49,858 nt of DNA from NCBI GenBank assembly GCA_028287345.1, contig JAQBPV010000529.1, positions 1 to 49,858 on the forward strand, given 5' to 3'. Positions 35,169-42,943 of this stretch are shown piece by piece. The position numbers were made by a program, and so were the translations under genes. Each line of letters begins with the position of its first letter. The stretch's first letter is position 1. The notes under the pieces are model-generated. The model had not been told where the DNA came from. It saw only the letters and a program-made list of their open reading frames with translations, and did not search any database. This DNA is from Gemmatimonadota bacterium. GTDB taxonomy: Bacteria > Gemmatimonadota > Gemmatimonadetes > Gemmatimonadales > Gemmatimonadaceae.

Positions 35169-35281
35169 GTCCTAGAAAGCCCGCCAAGCTCAGACCTGAC
35201 TCCGCCTAAATCGCGTTCTATGTCATGCAGGAAGCGACGAAGCGAGGCGCAGACGACACTGCTTCGAGATGCTCGGCATGA
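35165..35281 (+). pseudogene. Broken paralogue of the KLRPD small protein
   Basis: From a GTG overlapping the previous stop (GTGA), the frame reads VSPRKPAKLRPDSA, a TAA stop, then IAFYVMQEATKRGADDTA before a second stop. Against KLRPDAAEIAFRVMQEATGE of the gene at 34657 the match is clear, and the stop replaces Glu (GAA to TAA). It is a duplicated gene killed by one nonsense change, or a gene read through at that stop. Confidence 0.7.
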
Positions 35282-35411
35282 TTGCGCATCGCCTCTGCAA
35301 AGCTGCCAAGCTCGTGCAGCGTCACCGGAAGCACCGATGGGGTGAAGCGGTAGATTCCTCGGCTCCGGTCCACCACTTGCCCTTTCAGCGAACGCTTCGA
35401 GAGATCGCGTC

Positions 35412-35819
35412 GTGCCCTCCGCCTCGAGCCGCCATGGCAGTTCCAGTCGCTACGTCGCTCGCGACCGCGTCTCCGCCGGCTTCGCTTTCAAGCGCACCAG
35501 GCACGACGTCGTCGAGTGGCGCGAGGGCCATCCGTTCTTCTGGTGGGCGGATGAAGGCCAAGGCTTCCGCGTGTACGACGTTGCGCTCGTGAACGGCTAC
35601 GTTCGGAAGGTGGCATATGAATCCCGTCGCGCGACGCATCGCGTGTTCGTCGCAGTCGTCGGCCATCAGTGGCGGTACGCATTCGGAGACAATGATCTCA
35701 GAACCATCACGGCCGGTGAGCTCGCGCGACAGCGCGCTGCCGCTCTCTTCCACCCCGGCAAGGATCAACATGGGAGCGGCGCTCGGATGACGACCTCCGA
35801 ACGAAATACACCGTCATGA
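35412..35819 (+). CDS. Hypothetical protein
   Basis: A GTG at 35412, preceded by GAGAG, opens a 135-residue protein with a compact beta-rich centre (VVEWREGHPFFWWADEGQGF, VYDVALVNGYVRKVAYESR). The end overlaps the HNH-like gene as ATGA, so the two are coupled. No family recognised. The 130 bases before it hold no convincing gene. Confidence 0.5.
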   Translation: MPSASSRHGSSSRYVARDRVSAGFAFKRTRHDVVEWREGHPFFWWADEGQGFRVYDVALVNGYVRKVAYESRRATHRVFVAVVGHQWRYAFGDNDLRTITAGELARQRAAALFHPGKDQHGSGARMTTSERNTPS

Positions 35820-36736
35820 ATGGAAACGAGCCGACGAAAACGTACCCTCCGCGTCGCACCGATTGGGCGAGGAGACGTTGTATTTTTTGCGGCGCGACGG
35901 GGAGGATGAGCGGTGAGCACATCTTTCCGGAGTGGCTGCAAGCGATTTTTCCGCCGACACAGGCAAGGACGCATCACCTTGTCACGCGCGTCGACAATGA
36001 GGTCACCGTAGTCGCACCTGGCGCGCAGGCGATGGCAGGTGATCTCGCGTCCCGCCGACTCGATGTTGTGTGCAAGCCGTGCAACAACGGATGGATGAGT
36101 CGACTGCAGACCGCGGCGCAACCGTTCATTACGAAGCTCGTACTCGGTCAGCCCATTCGCTTAACGCGAGAGGAACAGGCGATCGTGGCTGCGTGGACGA
36201 CAATGACCGCGATGGTGTGGGAGTTCGCGGATGAGGCGACGATCGCAATCGCTGAGGGACTGCGGTTCTTGCTTCGCGAGTCGTCGCGAGCACCGGGAGA
36301 ATTCACGGTGTGGATCGGCGCTTTCGAAGGGGGCATGGAATCGCATGTCGTTCGGCACACGGGCTTCTCGATCGCGGAGTCGCAGAACGCTGGGGATGGA
36401 CCGCACATGGCAGTAACCACTTTCACAATCGGCAAGGCGATCTTCCACGCGATTTGCCAAGGGTACATCCAGCACGACGACTACCTGTTTCATGACCCTG
36501 ACTATGGCGTCGATCTCGGTCTCGTGCAGATTTGGCTACCCGAACACGAGTTGGTAGAGTTGCCCGGCCGCATCCTTTCCGTGGAGGACGCCAACGCTGT
36601 GAGCGACTTGTTCCTGAAGAAATTTGCGGGCGGAGGAAACTGTCCTCCGACATGGAATCGCGGACCGCTCGCACATTGGCGCGGTCCGGCGAGCTTGCTC
36701 CCTGAGCCGCGATCAGCACAGCAAAGCGAACCGTGA
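35816..36736 (+). CDS. HNH-like nuclease-domain protein
   Basis: The 306-residue protein has CIFCG (Cys22, Cys25), SGEHIFPEW (His35) and CKPCNNGWMS (Cys86, Cys89, Asn90-Asn91). This Cys2-H-Cys2-N arrangement is the zinc-bound HNH/ββα-metal pattern seen in many mobile-element endonucleases. The C-terminal 200 residues are unrecognised and could recognise the target. It is coupled on both sides (ATGA before, GTGA after). Confidence 0.7.
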   Translation: MNGNEPTKTYPPRRTDWARRRCIFCGATGRMSGEHIFPEWLQAIFPPTQARTHHLVTRVDNEVTVVAPGAQAMAGDLASRRLDVVCKPCNNGWMSRLQTAAQPFITKLVLGQPIRLTREEQAIVAAWTTMTAMVWEFADEATIAIAEGLRFLLRESSRAPGEFTVWIGAFEGGMESHVVRHTGFSIAESQNAGDGPHMAVTTFTIGKAIFHAICQGYIQHDDYLFHDPDYGVDLGLVQIWLPEHELVELPGRILSVEDANAVSDLFLKKFAGGGNCPPTWNRGPLAHWRGPASLLPEPRSAQQSEP

Positions 36737-37014
36737 TCGATCTCCCACCGCTGCAGTCGACGGCGCGACCTATGGAGACCGTCGAGCAGCTCGCGGCGGC
36801 CGTCGCCGAGATGGTCGCGCACCTCTACCTGCACATCGGCACCGAGCTCGCGAAGGCTGCGTCTGGGGAGGAGGCGGGAGAGCGGCTCCTCGACAAGCTC
36901 TTCGAGCTCGTCGCCGACGCCGACGACATCGCCAATCGCACAAGCGATGAGACGGTCCGTCAGGTGCTCTCGAACGGTCGGACGTTTGAGGATGATCTGA
37001 AACTAAAGCCGTAG
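36733..37014 (+). CDS. Small hypothetical protein coupled to the HNH gene
   Basis: The GTG overlaps the HNH stop (GTGA). The 93-residue product is acidic and helical (VEQLAAAVAEMVAHLYLHIG, LLDKLFELVADADDIANR). A small acidic partner next to a nuclease could be an inhibitor, but that is only inference. No family recognised. Confidence 0.55.
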   Translation: MIDLPPLQSTARPMETVEQLAAAVAEMVAHLYLHIGTELAKAASGEEAGERLLDKLFELVADADDIANRTSDETVRQVLSNGRTFEDDLKLKP

Positions 37015-37411
37015 AATACCATGACGCTCAGCCCTTCCGGCGGAGTGATGTGGGATGCGCTCGACGCCGACATCTGCGTGCCAGGCGTGTTGGTGTCGAC
37101 CCTTCGGAAGCAGCATTTCGAGCGCACTAGGGAGCGCCGGGCGGGAAATCGAGGACGATGCATAGGCGACGGCGGCGAAGGCCAACGGCGCGAAAGGTGG
37201 CCGCCCGAAAAAGTGCCGGTTGCCGATGCATGGCTCGTCTCGAAGAGCAGGAGTCAATTGAAAGCGACGGATCGTGTCAGGCGTACAATGTCATCGAAGG
37301 CTCCAGCGAGGAAAGTCCGCTTAGAAGTCTCTAAGGGGCTCCTGACCTAGAAGCGCGCTCGCTCGTATCTTGGCGGTCACTCGCCACGACGCCTTCCCCC
37401 TGCACGCAACA
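37015..37411 (+). pseudogene. Gene remnant with a NGAKGGRPKK motif
   Basis: No intact gene is convincing here. In one frame a stop (37163) is followed at 37166 by ATAAKANGAKGGRPKK, a basic motif common at the ends of small mobile-element proteins, and then by another stop. The overlapping open frame at 37021-37350 has a shadow-like composition. The stretch seems to hold a decayed gene. Confidence 0.35.
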
Positions 37412-38362
37412 ATGACTGGTCCAGCGATAACCCTCACTCCGCGCGACTATCTGGAAATTGCTCGCTTTCCCGCTGTTCTCTGGAAGCGATACCTGCGTTG
37501 GATCGGGCTGCCGAACGGTGCTAGGGACCGCGTTGACGAGATGGCCGATCGGGTAGCAGGATACGTACTCGACGGAAGCCTAAGTCGGGACGAGCTTCGA
37601 GCAGCGTTTCTCGAATTTGATGAATACAGTGACAAGCGCGTGATGCTCTTCACTGCCCCGATCGGGCAGCTCAAGCGGCTGCGCGCGAATCAGTTCGAGC
37701 GTGTAATCGACAACTTGGCAGACGGAGTTTTGGCTCCTCCGAGCCCAAACCCGCGTGTGAGCTACACGCTCTTCGCGCCACCAGCCATTCGGATCAGCTG
37801 GACTGAGCAGCATCAGCGATGGGACCTGTCCGGCGCCGTGCCGGAACTTGTCAATGAAGCGAAGGTTATTGTCTTGGACGTCCAGACCGATACTGGGGAA
37901 GTATCGCTCGCGTTCGACAAACCGGCCCGGCATGTGCACGGGACGGGTCCACTGGATTACTTCTCGTACTACATACAGCTCGCCACTGAGACTCTCGGGT
38001 GCGAACTCACCGCAGTGTCGCTCTACAAGGCCATTGCGGCAATTGAGCCCTTGAGCGATCTAGTCCGCATTCGGCAAGAGCGCATCAAGGGAATGCAGGG
38101 GCGAATGACAATCACCGCGGACGTACCAGATGTTCGACAGATGGGTTGGTACGCTGGACTGCGCGCGGACCCTGCCCTAAGGGAACAAGCGCGCTTTCAC
38201 TGGCTGGAATCACCCGAGGAGGCTCGCTCGCCGCGCGCGTGCGCGCTTTTCAGAGAGGTCCCAACAGAGCTGATCGCTCCAACGGGCACCATCAAGTTCA
38301 CGCAACACACACTGGCGCACGAAGTCGAGTATGTCCTTGGACACGTTAGAGCAAACGCTTAA
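37412..38362 (+). CDS. Unrecognised protein, first gene of a three-gene overlapping operon
   Basis: The ATG at 37412 gives 316 residues; the frame opens at 37370. It reads as a soluble mixed alpha/beta protein (PRDYLEIARFPAVLWKRYL, VSYTLFAPPAIRISW, EAKVIVLDVQTDTGEVSL). Some parts recall families that carry an N-terminal region related to immunity or element-borne sensors (TIGR04255-like), but I cannot confirm that. It overlaps the next gene by 32 bases, so the two are surely co-translated. Confidence 0.7.
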   Translation: MTGPAITLTPRDYLEIARFPAVLWKRYLRWIGLPNGARDRVDEMADRVAGYVLDGSLSRDELRAAFLEFDEYSDKRVMLFTAPIGQLKRLRANQFERVIDNLADGVLAPPSPNPRVSYTLFAPPAIRISWTEQHQRWDLSGAVPELVNEAKVIVLDVQTDTGEVSLAFDKPARHVHGTGPLDYFSYYIQLATETLGCELTAVSLYKAIAAIEPLSDLVRIRQERIKGMQGRMTITADVPDVRQMGWYAGLRADPALREQARFHWLESPEEARSPRACALFREVPTELIAPTGTIKFTQHTLAHEVEYVLGHVRANA

Positions 38363-38684
38363 CGCGCATCCCGAGTGGCGAGAGCCGATGGGCCGCGTGT
38401 TGGCCCTCGTCGGCTCGGTGCCGCCGGGAACGGCAATCGATCCCGAGGTGGTCGCGCATTTCTCGTCGCTCACCGCGGTGGAGGTGCTTGCCTACTTCCA
38501 TGTGCTAGAAAAAGCGCACATCGGCAAGGTGCTCTTTCGCACCATCGACCCCTCCGGCCTCGAGGTCCGTCGATACGACACCTGGGGAGAGGTGCCTGTT
38601 CGCGAGCGAGATGAGTTTGGCGATGAGTTTGACGTTGAGCCCGAATTGGTCGAGTTGATATTCTCCGCCGACGCCACAGCGTGA
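38331..38684 (+). CDS. Unrecognised protein with a possible winged-helix domain, second gene of the operon
   Basis: The 117-residue protein starts 32 bases before the previous stop. The middle (AVEVLAYFHVLEKAHIGKVL followed by FRTIDPSGLEVRRYD) could be a small winged helix, as two helices and a beta hairpin are suggested; the end is acidic. It overlaps the next gene by 4 bases (GTGA). Its role may be to link the large first protein to the membrane protein that follows. Confidence 0.65.
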   Translation: MSLDTLEQTLNAHPEWREPMGRVLALVGSVPPGTAIDPEVVAHFSSLTAVEVLAYFHVLEKAHIGKVLFRTIDPSGLEVRRYDTWGEVPVRERDEFGDEFDVEPELVELIFSADATA

Positions 38685-39046
38685 AAGCGGACAAGTTCCG
38701 GGAGCTCGTTGCGACTCGGCACGAATTAGAGGGCAAGGCACCCCCCCCTTTGTTGAAGGAGTTCGACGAGCTCATTTCGGATAAGTTCAGCGGCGATTCC
38801 GCGGACAAGCGGATGAGGCGAGACGTTACGAAGACGAGCTTTACGATTTTCTTCGTGATTGTGCTGTTGTCATTTCTGGTCTGGATGCTCAGTGCATTTC
38901 ACATCATCGACCTCGACAACAGCGATCGCTACGTGCTCGAAGGAGTATTCGTCGGCTCTTTTGTAGTGCTCATCGGACAATTGCTCATCGCGATGTGGCG
39001 CCGTGACTCAACCCTTCCTTCGAACGCCGCTCGTCCGAGACAGTAG
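38681..39046 (+). CDS. Membrane protein with two transmembrane helices, third gene of the operon
   Basis: The GTG start overlaps the previous stop (GTGA). The 121-residue protein has a charged cytoplasmic N-terminus and two hydrophobic helices (FTIFFVIVLLSFLVWMLSAF and YVLEGVFVGSFVVLIGQLLI), then a short tail. A small two-helix protein at the end of a tightly coupled operon in a mobile element fits a membrane-active effector of a defence or abortive-infection system, but no known system has this exact composition as far as I can tell. Confidence 0.65.
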   Translation: MKADKFRELVATRHELEGKAPPPLLKEFDELISDKFSGDSADKRMRRDVTKTSFTIFFVIVLLSFLVWMLSAFHIIDLDNSDRYVLEGVFVGSFVVLIGQLLIAMWRRDSTLPSNAARPRQ

Positions 39047-39067
39047 GGGCAGGCGGTAAGAGGCGAT

Positions 39068-39100
39068 CGGGCACTCCGGCGATGACCGCTGGAGTGCCCG
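39068..39100 (+). terminator. Hairpin behind the three-gene operon
   Basis: A 10-base perfect stem (39068-39077 with 39091-39100, CGGGCACTCC) encloses a 13-base loop. No T run follows, so termination may be weak or factor-dependent. Confidence 0.45.
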
Positions 39101-39204
39101 TCATCATTCGGCGCAGCGCGAGATCCTATCGTCGCAGCGGCGTGTTGAGCGATTGCGCGCTGGGGTCGCTGGAGCAGGGAGAGGCGCGGTGGTAGACTCA
39201 CGGG

Positions 39205-40182
39205 ATGACCCAGGCGCAATTCATCCCACCGATGCTGCTGCTCAAGACCGAACAGTTGCCTGGCGAAGCGCACTGGTTCTACCAGCTCAAGCTGGATGGG
39301 TATCGGGCGATCGCTTTCAAGACGGCTGGCAAGGTCCATCTCCGTTCACGGAACGACAAGGACTTCGGCTCACGATATCCTCTCGTTGTGAACGCGCTCG
39401 CGAAAATGCCGGATGAGACGGTAGTGGATGGGGAGGTCGTGGCGTTCGACGCTGAAGGTCGCCCATCGTTCAACGCGCTCCAGAACTACGGTTCGGCGGC
39501 AGCTCCCGTCGTGTACTTCATCTTTGACGTCATGGTGCTTCGGGGTGTGGACCTTCGCAGGTTGCCGCTGGAGGAGCGAGTGAAGCGGTTGGAAAAGACG
39601 ATCCTTCCCAAACTCTCGGAACCGGTGCGCTACTCCGGGCCGCTCAATGCTTCTCTTCGTGTGTTGATCGACTCAGTGAAGGCGCAAGGCCTCGAAGGCC
39701 TTGTCGCGAAGCGCCGCGATAGCGTATACGAATCCGGACTGCGGTCCGGTGCCTGGCAGAAGATGCGCGTCAACCGTGGTCCGGAATTCGTGATTGGCGG
39801 GTACACCCTTGGCACGCGCACGTTCGACGCCCTGATCTTCGGGTTCTACAAAGGCAACGATCTCATTTATGTCGCCCGAACCCGCAACGGGTTCACCCCA
39901 GCTTCTCGGCTCGCTGTGTTCAAGAAGTTCGCGGGCCTCGAGACTGCGGAATGCCCCTTCGCAAACCTTCCTGAACCACGCGGTGGCCGTTGGGGTCAGG
40001 GGCTCACGGCAGAGAAGATGAAGGAATGCGTTTGGCTTAAGCCAAGGCTCGTCGCCCAGATCGAGTTTCTGGAGTGGACCGCCGGCAATCATCTTCGGCA
40101 CACCAAATTCGTCGGGCTTCGCCACGACAAGAATCCGAGAGACGTGAAGCGAGAGTTAGAGGCCGCGCCCTGTAGCCACTGA
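39205..40182 (+). CDS. ATP-dependent DNA ligase, LigD ligase-domain type
   Basis: The 325-residue protein has the adenylation motif KLDGYR (Lys29), then VVDGEVVAFD (motif III region), GLEGLVAKR (motif IV) and WQKMRVNRG (motif V), followed by a C-terminal OB-fold (IYVARTRNGFTPASR). It matches the ligase domain of LigD, without polymerase or nuclease domains and without Ku nearby. It would seal nicks or breaks with ATP. In this element it could serve circularisation of the injected or excised DNA. Confidence 0.88.
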   Translation: MTQAQFIPPMLLLKTEQLPGEAHWFYQLKLDGYRAIAFKTAGKVHLRSRNDKDFGSRYPLVVNALAKMPDETVVDGEVVAFDAEGRPSFNALQNYGSAAAPVVYFIFDVMVLRGVDLRRLPLEERVKRLEKTILPKLSEPVRYSGPLNASLRVLIDSVKAQGLEGLVAKRRDSVYESGLRSGAWQKMRVNRGPEFVIGGYTLGTRTFDALIFGFYKGNDLIYVARTRNGFTPASRLAVFKKFAGLETAECPFANLPEPRGGRWGQGLTAEKMKECVWLKPRLVAQIEFLEWTAGNHLRHTKFVGLRHDKNPRDVKRELEAAPCSH

Positions 40183-40355
40183 CAAGATGGATTTCGATGG
40201 CGATCTGGCGGCGCCCCGGTACCTCAACTCCTACCGAACAGAGTCCGAAGTGGACGTAACTGCAAGCAACGTTTGTATTTACCCTGTCAGGTGTGAATTG
40301 AAGGCTTTCTTGCTGGAACTAGATGGTTTACATTTGAGTATATGGTCATAGCTTG

Positions 40356-40748
40356 ATGGACCCGGCGCTACTCGCATGGGGCAAATGGTTCTGTATCAGC
40401 TATCTCGGCACAGCGGAGACCGGGTTTCCTGCGAAGGATGCTTTGGACGCTGTACTAGGAGTTGAAGGGAAGCGAGTGCGCGCACGTTTGCTCGCGCTGG
40501 CGCAAAGAATGGCAGACCATGGGCATCTCACCCGCGAACATGGGCACTGGCTTGAGTCTCCATACAAAGAGATTTACGAGTTCAAGCCTTATGCCTTCAG
40601 AGTGTTCGCGTTTCTTGACGGGAAACACTTACGGGTAGTGAGCGTAGCAAAGAAGGCAAAGCCGCGCCGACAGGAAAGAGACTATGATCACGCCAACAAC
40701 CTGCGCACCCAGTGGTTGGCGGCTAAGAAACCTAAGGAGAACCGATGA
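40356..40748 (+). CDS. HigB/RelE-like toxin (Gp49-like)
   Basis: The 130-residue protein ends with YEFKPYAFRVFAFLDGKHLRVVSV and KKAKPRRQERDYDHA, the core of Gp49/HigB-like toxins of the RelE superfamily, which cut mRNA on the ribosome. The N-terminal part (LLALAQRMADHGHLTREHGHW) also fits. It is followed by an Xre antitoxin with an ATGA overlap: toxin first, as in HigBA. The start is ATG 40356 (TTG 40353 possible). Confidence 0.8.
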   Translation: MDPALLAWGKWFCISYLGTAETGFPAKDALDAVLGVEGKRVRARLLALAQRMADHGHLTREHGHWLESPYKEIYEFKPYAFRVFAFLDGKHLRVVSVAKKAKPRRQERDYDHANNLRTQWLAAKKPKENR

Positions 40749-41194
40749 GTGCGGAGAAGCCTGACTACGAGTTGAATGCCCTAGAGGCGCATCTCATTGC
40801 TGACGACGAGGTACGGTATTTCGCGCAGGATGCCGCCATCCTTGCTGTGACCGAAGCCATCAATGATGCTATGGAGGCGCTCGGTGTAACTCGAGCGGAG
40901 CTCGCCCGGCGCTTGAAGCGCACCCCCGGATTTATTTCGCAGGTGCTGTCTGGCAGCCGCAACATGACTATTAAGACCTTCGCGGACATCGCGCTGGCTC
41001 TTGGGCTCCAGCTTCGAAACGTGGAACTGAGTCCAGTCGGAGAGATGCGAGTACCCTACGATTCCATGGATCAATGGCTGGAGCAGTGGAAGGAGCAAAA
41101 CGTGGCAACTGCAAGTGTGTATGCCGTCGCGGGTTCCAGTGTCCCGGCAAGCGGGTGGACTAAACTCGCGACGTTTCACATGCATGTGGCTTAG
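40745..41194 (+). CDS. HigA-like Xre antitoxin with C-terminal extension
   Basis: The 149-residue protein has an Xre helix-turn-helix, VTRAELARRLKRTPGFISQV (about residues 48-67), and then a roughly 50-residue extension with Trp, Tyr and Phe residues (MDQWLEQWKEQ, SGWTKLATFHMHVA). In toxin-antitoxin-chaperone systems such an extension is the chaperone-addiction region (ChAD), which makes the antitoxin unstable unless a SecB-like chaperone binds. The chaperone gene follows after two bases, which supports this. Confidence 0.8.
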   Translation: MSAEKPDYELNALEAHLIADDEVRYFAQDAAILAVTEAINDAMEALGVTRAELARRLKRTPGFISQVLSGSRNMTIKTFADIALALGLQLRNVELSPVGEMRVPYDSMDQWLEQWKEQNVATASVYAVAGSSVPASGWTKLATFHMHVA

Positions 41195-41196
41195 CT

Positions 41197-41703
41197 ATGT
41201 CCCCCGTTAATCCTGCGCAACAGCCTGGGCTACAGATCGCTCAGATATTCTTGCGCCACGCACACTTCGAACACACGTCTGATCCTCTGACGGTGCATCC
41301 CCACACCGTGGGCGAAGCGGATATCGAAATTAGCTACGCGACGATGGAGCTCCAGAAGTCGACAGGCGGGTCGGCGTCGGGAATAATGCTGCGAGCGAAT
41401 ACGAGCGCGTCCAACTCACACATCTACTCCTTCGACGTTGCGGTTACCGCCATCGTAGAACCCATCGACGGCGAAGAAAACTACCCGCTAGCGGAGTACG
41501 CGGCGGTGGCCGGCGCAGCGCTTCTTTTCCCGTTCTTGCGGGAAGCCGTTGCCAACATCACCGGACGGGGACGAGTGGGAGCGCTTTGGCTGAAACCCTT
41601 CAACCTCACCATCGCCGGACGGGTCGAAGCGGGGGAAACAAACAGCGCGCAGCCTGCTAGAAATTCCGATGAGAAGCGCGGCAAAAATAAGAGTCACAAG
41701 TGA
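41197..41703 (+). CDS. SecB-like chaperone of a toxin-antitoxin-chaperone system
   Basis: The 168-residue protein carries the SecB pattern: FLRHAHFEHTSDPL near the start, a beta-rich centre (YSFDVAVTAIVEP) and the conserved AALLFPFLREAVANITGRG followed by LKPFNLTIAG, matching the 'LFPYARE...TRGTFPPLxLxPVNF' region of SecB. It lies directly after a HigBA-type pair, the layout of TAC systems as known from Mycobacterium tuberculosis. It should fold and protect the antitoxin rather than serve general export. The start of the next gene overlaps its stop (GTGA). Confidence 0.82.
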   Translation: MSPVNPAQQPGLQIAQIFLRHAHFEHTSDPLTVHPHTVGEADIEISYATMELQKSTGGSASGIMLRANTSASNSHIYSFDVAVTAIVEPIDGEENYPLAEYAAVAGAALLFPFLREAVANITGRGRVGALWLKPFNLTIAGRVEAGETNSAQPARNSDEKRGKNKSHK

Positions 41704-42134
41704 GCGACCGAGCGCGGGGCCTCTTCGGCGGTAGGACGGTCGACCGATTTGTAGAGTGGGGGAATCGGCGCGACGGGTATTGGCTCATCGCCGATGTGAT
41801 CCGCCGCGGCGACGTTGTCTCATGGACTCTCGCGGGCGACAGCGCTGCGACCGAACGCTATTTCCTTGCAAATCCATTTGGAGGGCCAAATGCAATGCGC
41901 CAAGGTCCAGCTGCGACATCTCGCCAGCGCAGCGAACAGCGCGTCTATGGTCTCGTTTCCAACCACGCGACGGACGTCGTAACGCTCAAGAAGCAGTTTG
42001 ACGCGACGGAGCTCCCGAGCGTTCCAATCGACCTCAAAACGATTCCGCGTGAAGGGGTCGTTGAAAAGTCGGCAGAAGAACGCGCAAACATCCTCACGCT
42101 TATACGTGAGAGGGCAGGCAAGAACGCGGAATGA
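41700..42134 (+). CDS. Unrecognised fourth gene of the TAC operon
   Basis: The GTG overlaps the chaperone stop (GTGA), so the gene is co-translated with the TAC genes. The 144-residue protein is mixed alpha/beta (GYWLIADVIRRGDVVSWTLA, RVYGLVSNHATDVVTLKKQF) and ends in a charged helix. TAC operons normally end with the chaperone; a regular fourth gene is not one I know. A double terminator follows, which closes the operon. Confidence 0.6.
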   Translation: MSDRARGLFGGRTVDRFVEWGNRRDGYWLIADVIRRGDVVSWTLAGDSAATERYFLANPFGGPNAMRQGPAATSRQRSEQRVYGLVSNHATDVVTLKKQFDATELPSVPIDLKTIPREGVVEKSAEERANILTLIRERAGKNAE

Positions 42135-42277
42135 GAAAGGGGCCGTTCTTTCCATTGCACAACTTCCGCACTTGCCGCGTCGTGCTCGCGTGCCTAGATT
42201 GGTTCGTAGATAGCGACCGCTTGGAGTGTGCGTGGGGCGCAACCCCCCGATAACCGCCGCCAGGCCGTGCAGCGAAT

Positions 42278-42321
42278 AGAGACGCGAAGAACGCCAACCA
42301 GGCGTTGCTGCGTCTCTTTTT
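42278..42321 (+). terminator. Terminator behind the TAC operon
   Basis: An 8-base outer stem (42278-42285 with 42310-42317) and a 6- to 7-base inner stem (AACGCC/GGCGTT) with loop AACCA are followed by TTTTT. Confidence 0.8.
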
Positions 42322-42358
42322 ATTGCTCAGAGTCGCGAACATAGAAGGAACTAAAGTC

Positions 42359-42397
42359 GGCGCCAAGACCTGAGCATTCGGTCATGGCGCCCTTTTT
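42359..42397 (+). terminator. Second terminator behind the TAC operon
   Basis: The stem GGCGCCA-x-GACC (42359-42370) pairs with GGTC-x-TGGCGCC (42380-42391) with one mismatch, followed by five T at 42393-42397. It isolates the accessory region from the next module. Confidence 0.78.
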
Positions 42398-42421
42398 CAT
42401 TCCTTTACAGAGGTCACCATC

Positions 42422-42646
42422 GTGTCGACTCAACGCGCAGCGCGTACCAACTCTGCAGTCGCCGATCCGTTTTTGTCGGTCGAAGCTGCACGGCCCCTCC
42501 TCGGCAAGCCAGGTCGACCCGCTGCCAGGCAAACTGTTTTGGCGCTCGGACTTCGCGGTGAGTTGACCATTCGCCAGCAGGCCGGCCGCTTCGTGGTGTC
42601 GCGAGAGTCGATATCGCGATACCGGGCGAACAGCGGTCTGGGATAG
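42422..42646 (+). CDS. Small helix-turn-helix-like protein
   Basis: A GTG start opens a 74-residue protein with SVEAARPLLGKPGRPAARQT and TIRQQAGRFVVSRESISRYR, which resembles the DNA-binding regulators of replication modules. Family uncertain. It is the first gene of the replication/integration run after the two terminators. Confidence 0.5.
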   Translation: MSTQRAARTNSAVADPFLSVEAARPLLGKPGRPAARQTVLALGLRGELTIRQQAGRFVVSRESISRYRANSGLG

Positions 42647-42781
42647 ATGTGATCGAAGTAATGCGCGAGGGGCGAAATGAATCGACCCTCCCTCGCGCGA
42701 GCGCAAGGCAGGGTCGATTCGACAGTGTCGCTCACCCCGCATCCGGGTTCCCGCCCGGAGCACATCCACGAGGCCTGCTCA

Positions 42782-42943
42782 ATGTCAAAGTACTACCGAT
42801 CCGTCGCGCCCGCCACTGGCCGTAAAACTGATAGACGGCCGTTCTGTCGCTCGAGCGAGATCACTCCCGCCACTGGCGCCTCGCTCGATGCGCAGGCCTG
42901 CCTCGGACGTCTGCGCTTCGTGCGCAGGGGCGGTGCGCGATGA
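42782..42943 (+). CDS. Very small protein before the HNH-AP2 gene
   Basis: The ATG at 42782 gives 53 residues (MSKYYRSVAPATGRKTDRRP onward), ending in a basic segment; the stop overlaps the next ATG (ATGA). A longer frame from 42677 is possible. No family recognised. Confidence 0.4.
   Translation: MSKYYRSVAPATGRKTDRRPFCRSSEITPATGASLDAQACLGRLRFVRRGGAR

Noticed and set aside
35269-35592. 107-codon forward frame
   Set aside because: It overlaps the better-supported gene at 35412 in another frame and is rich in Ser, Ala, Arg and Pro without pattern.
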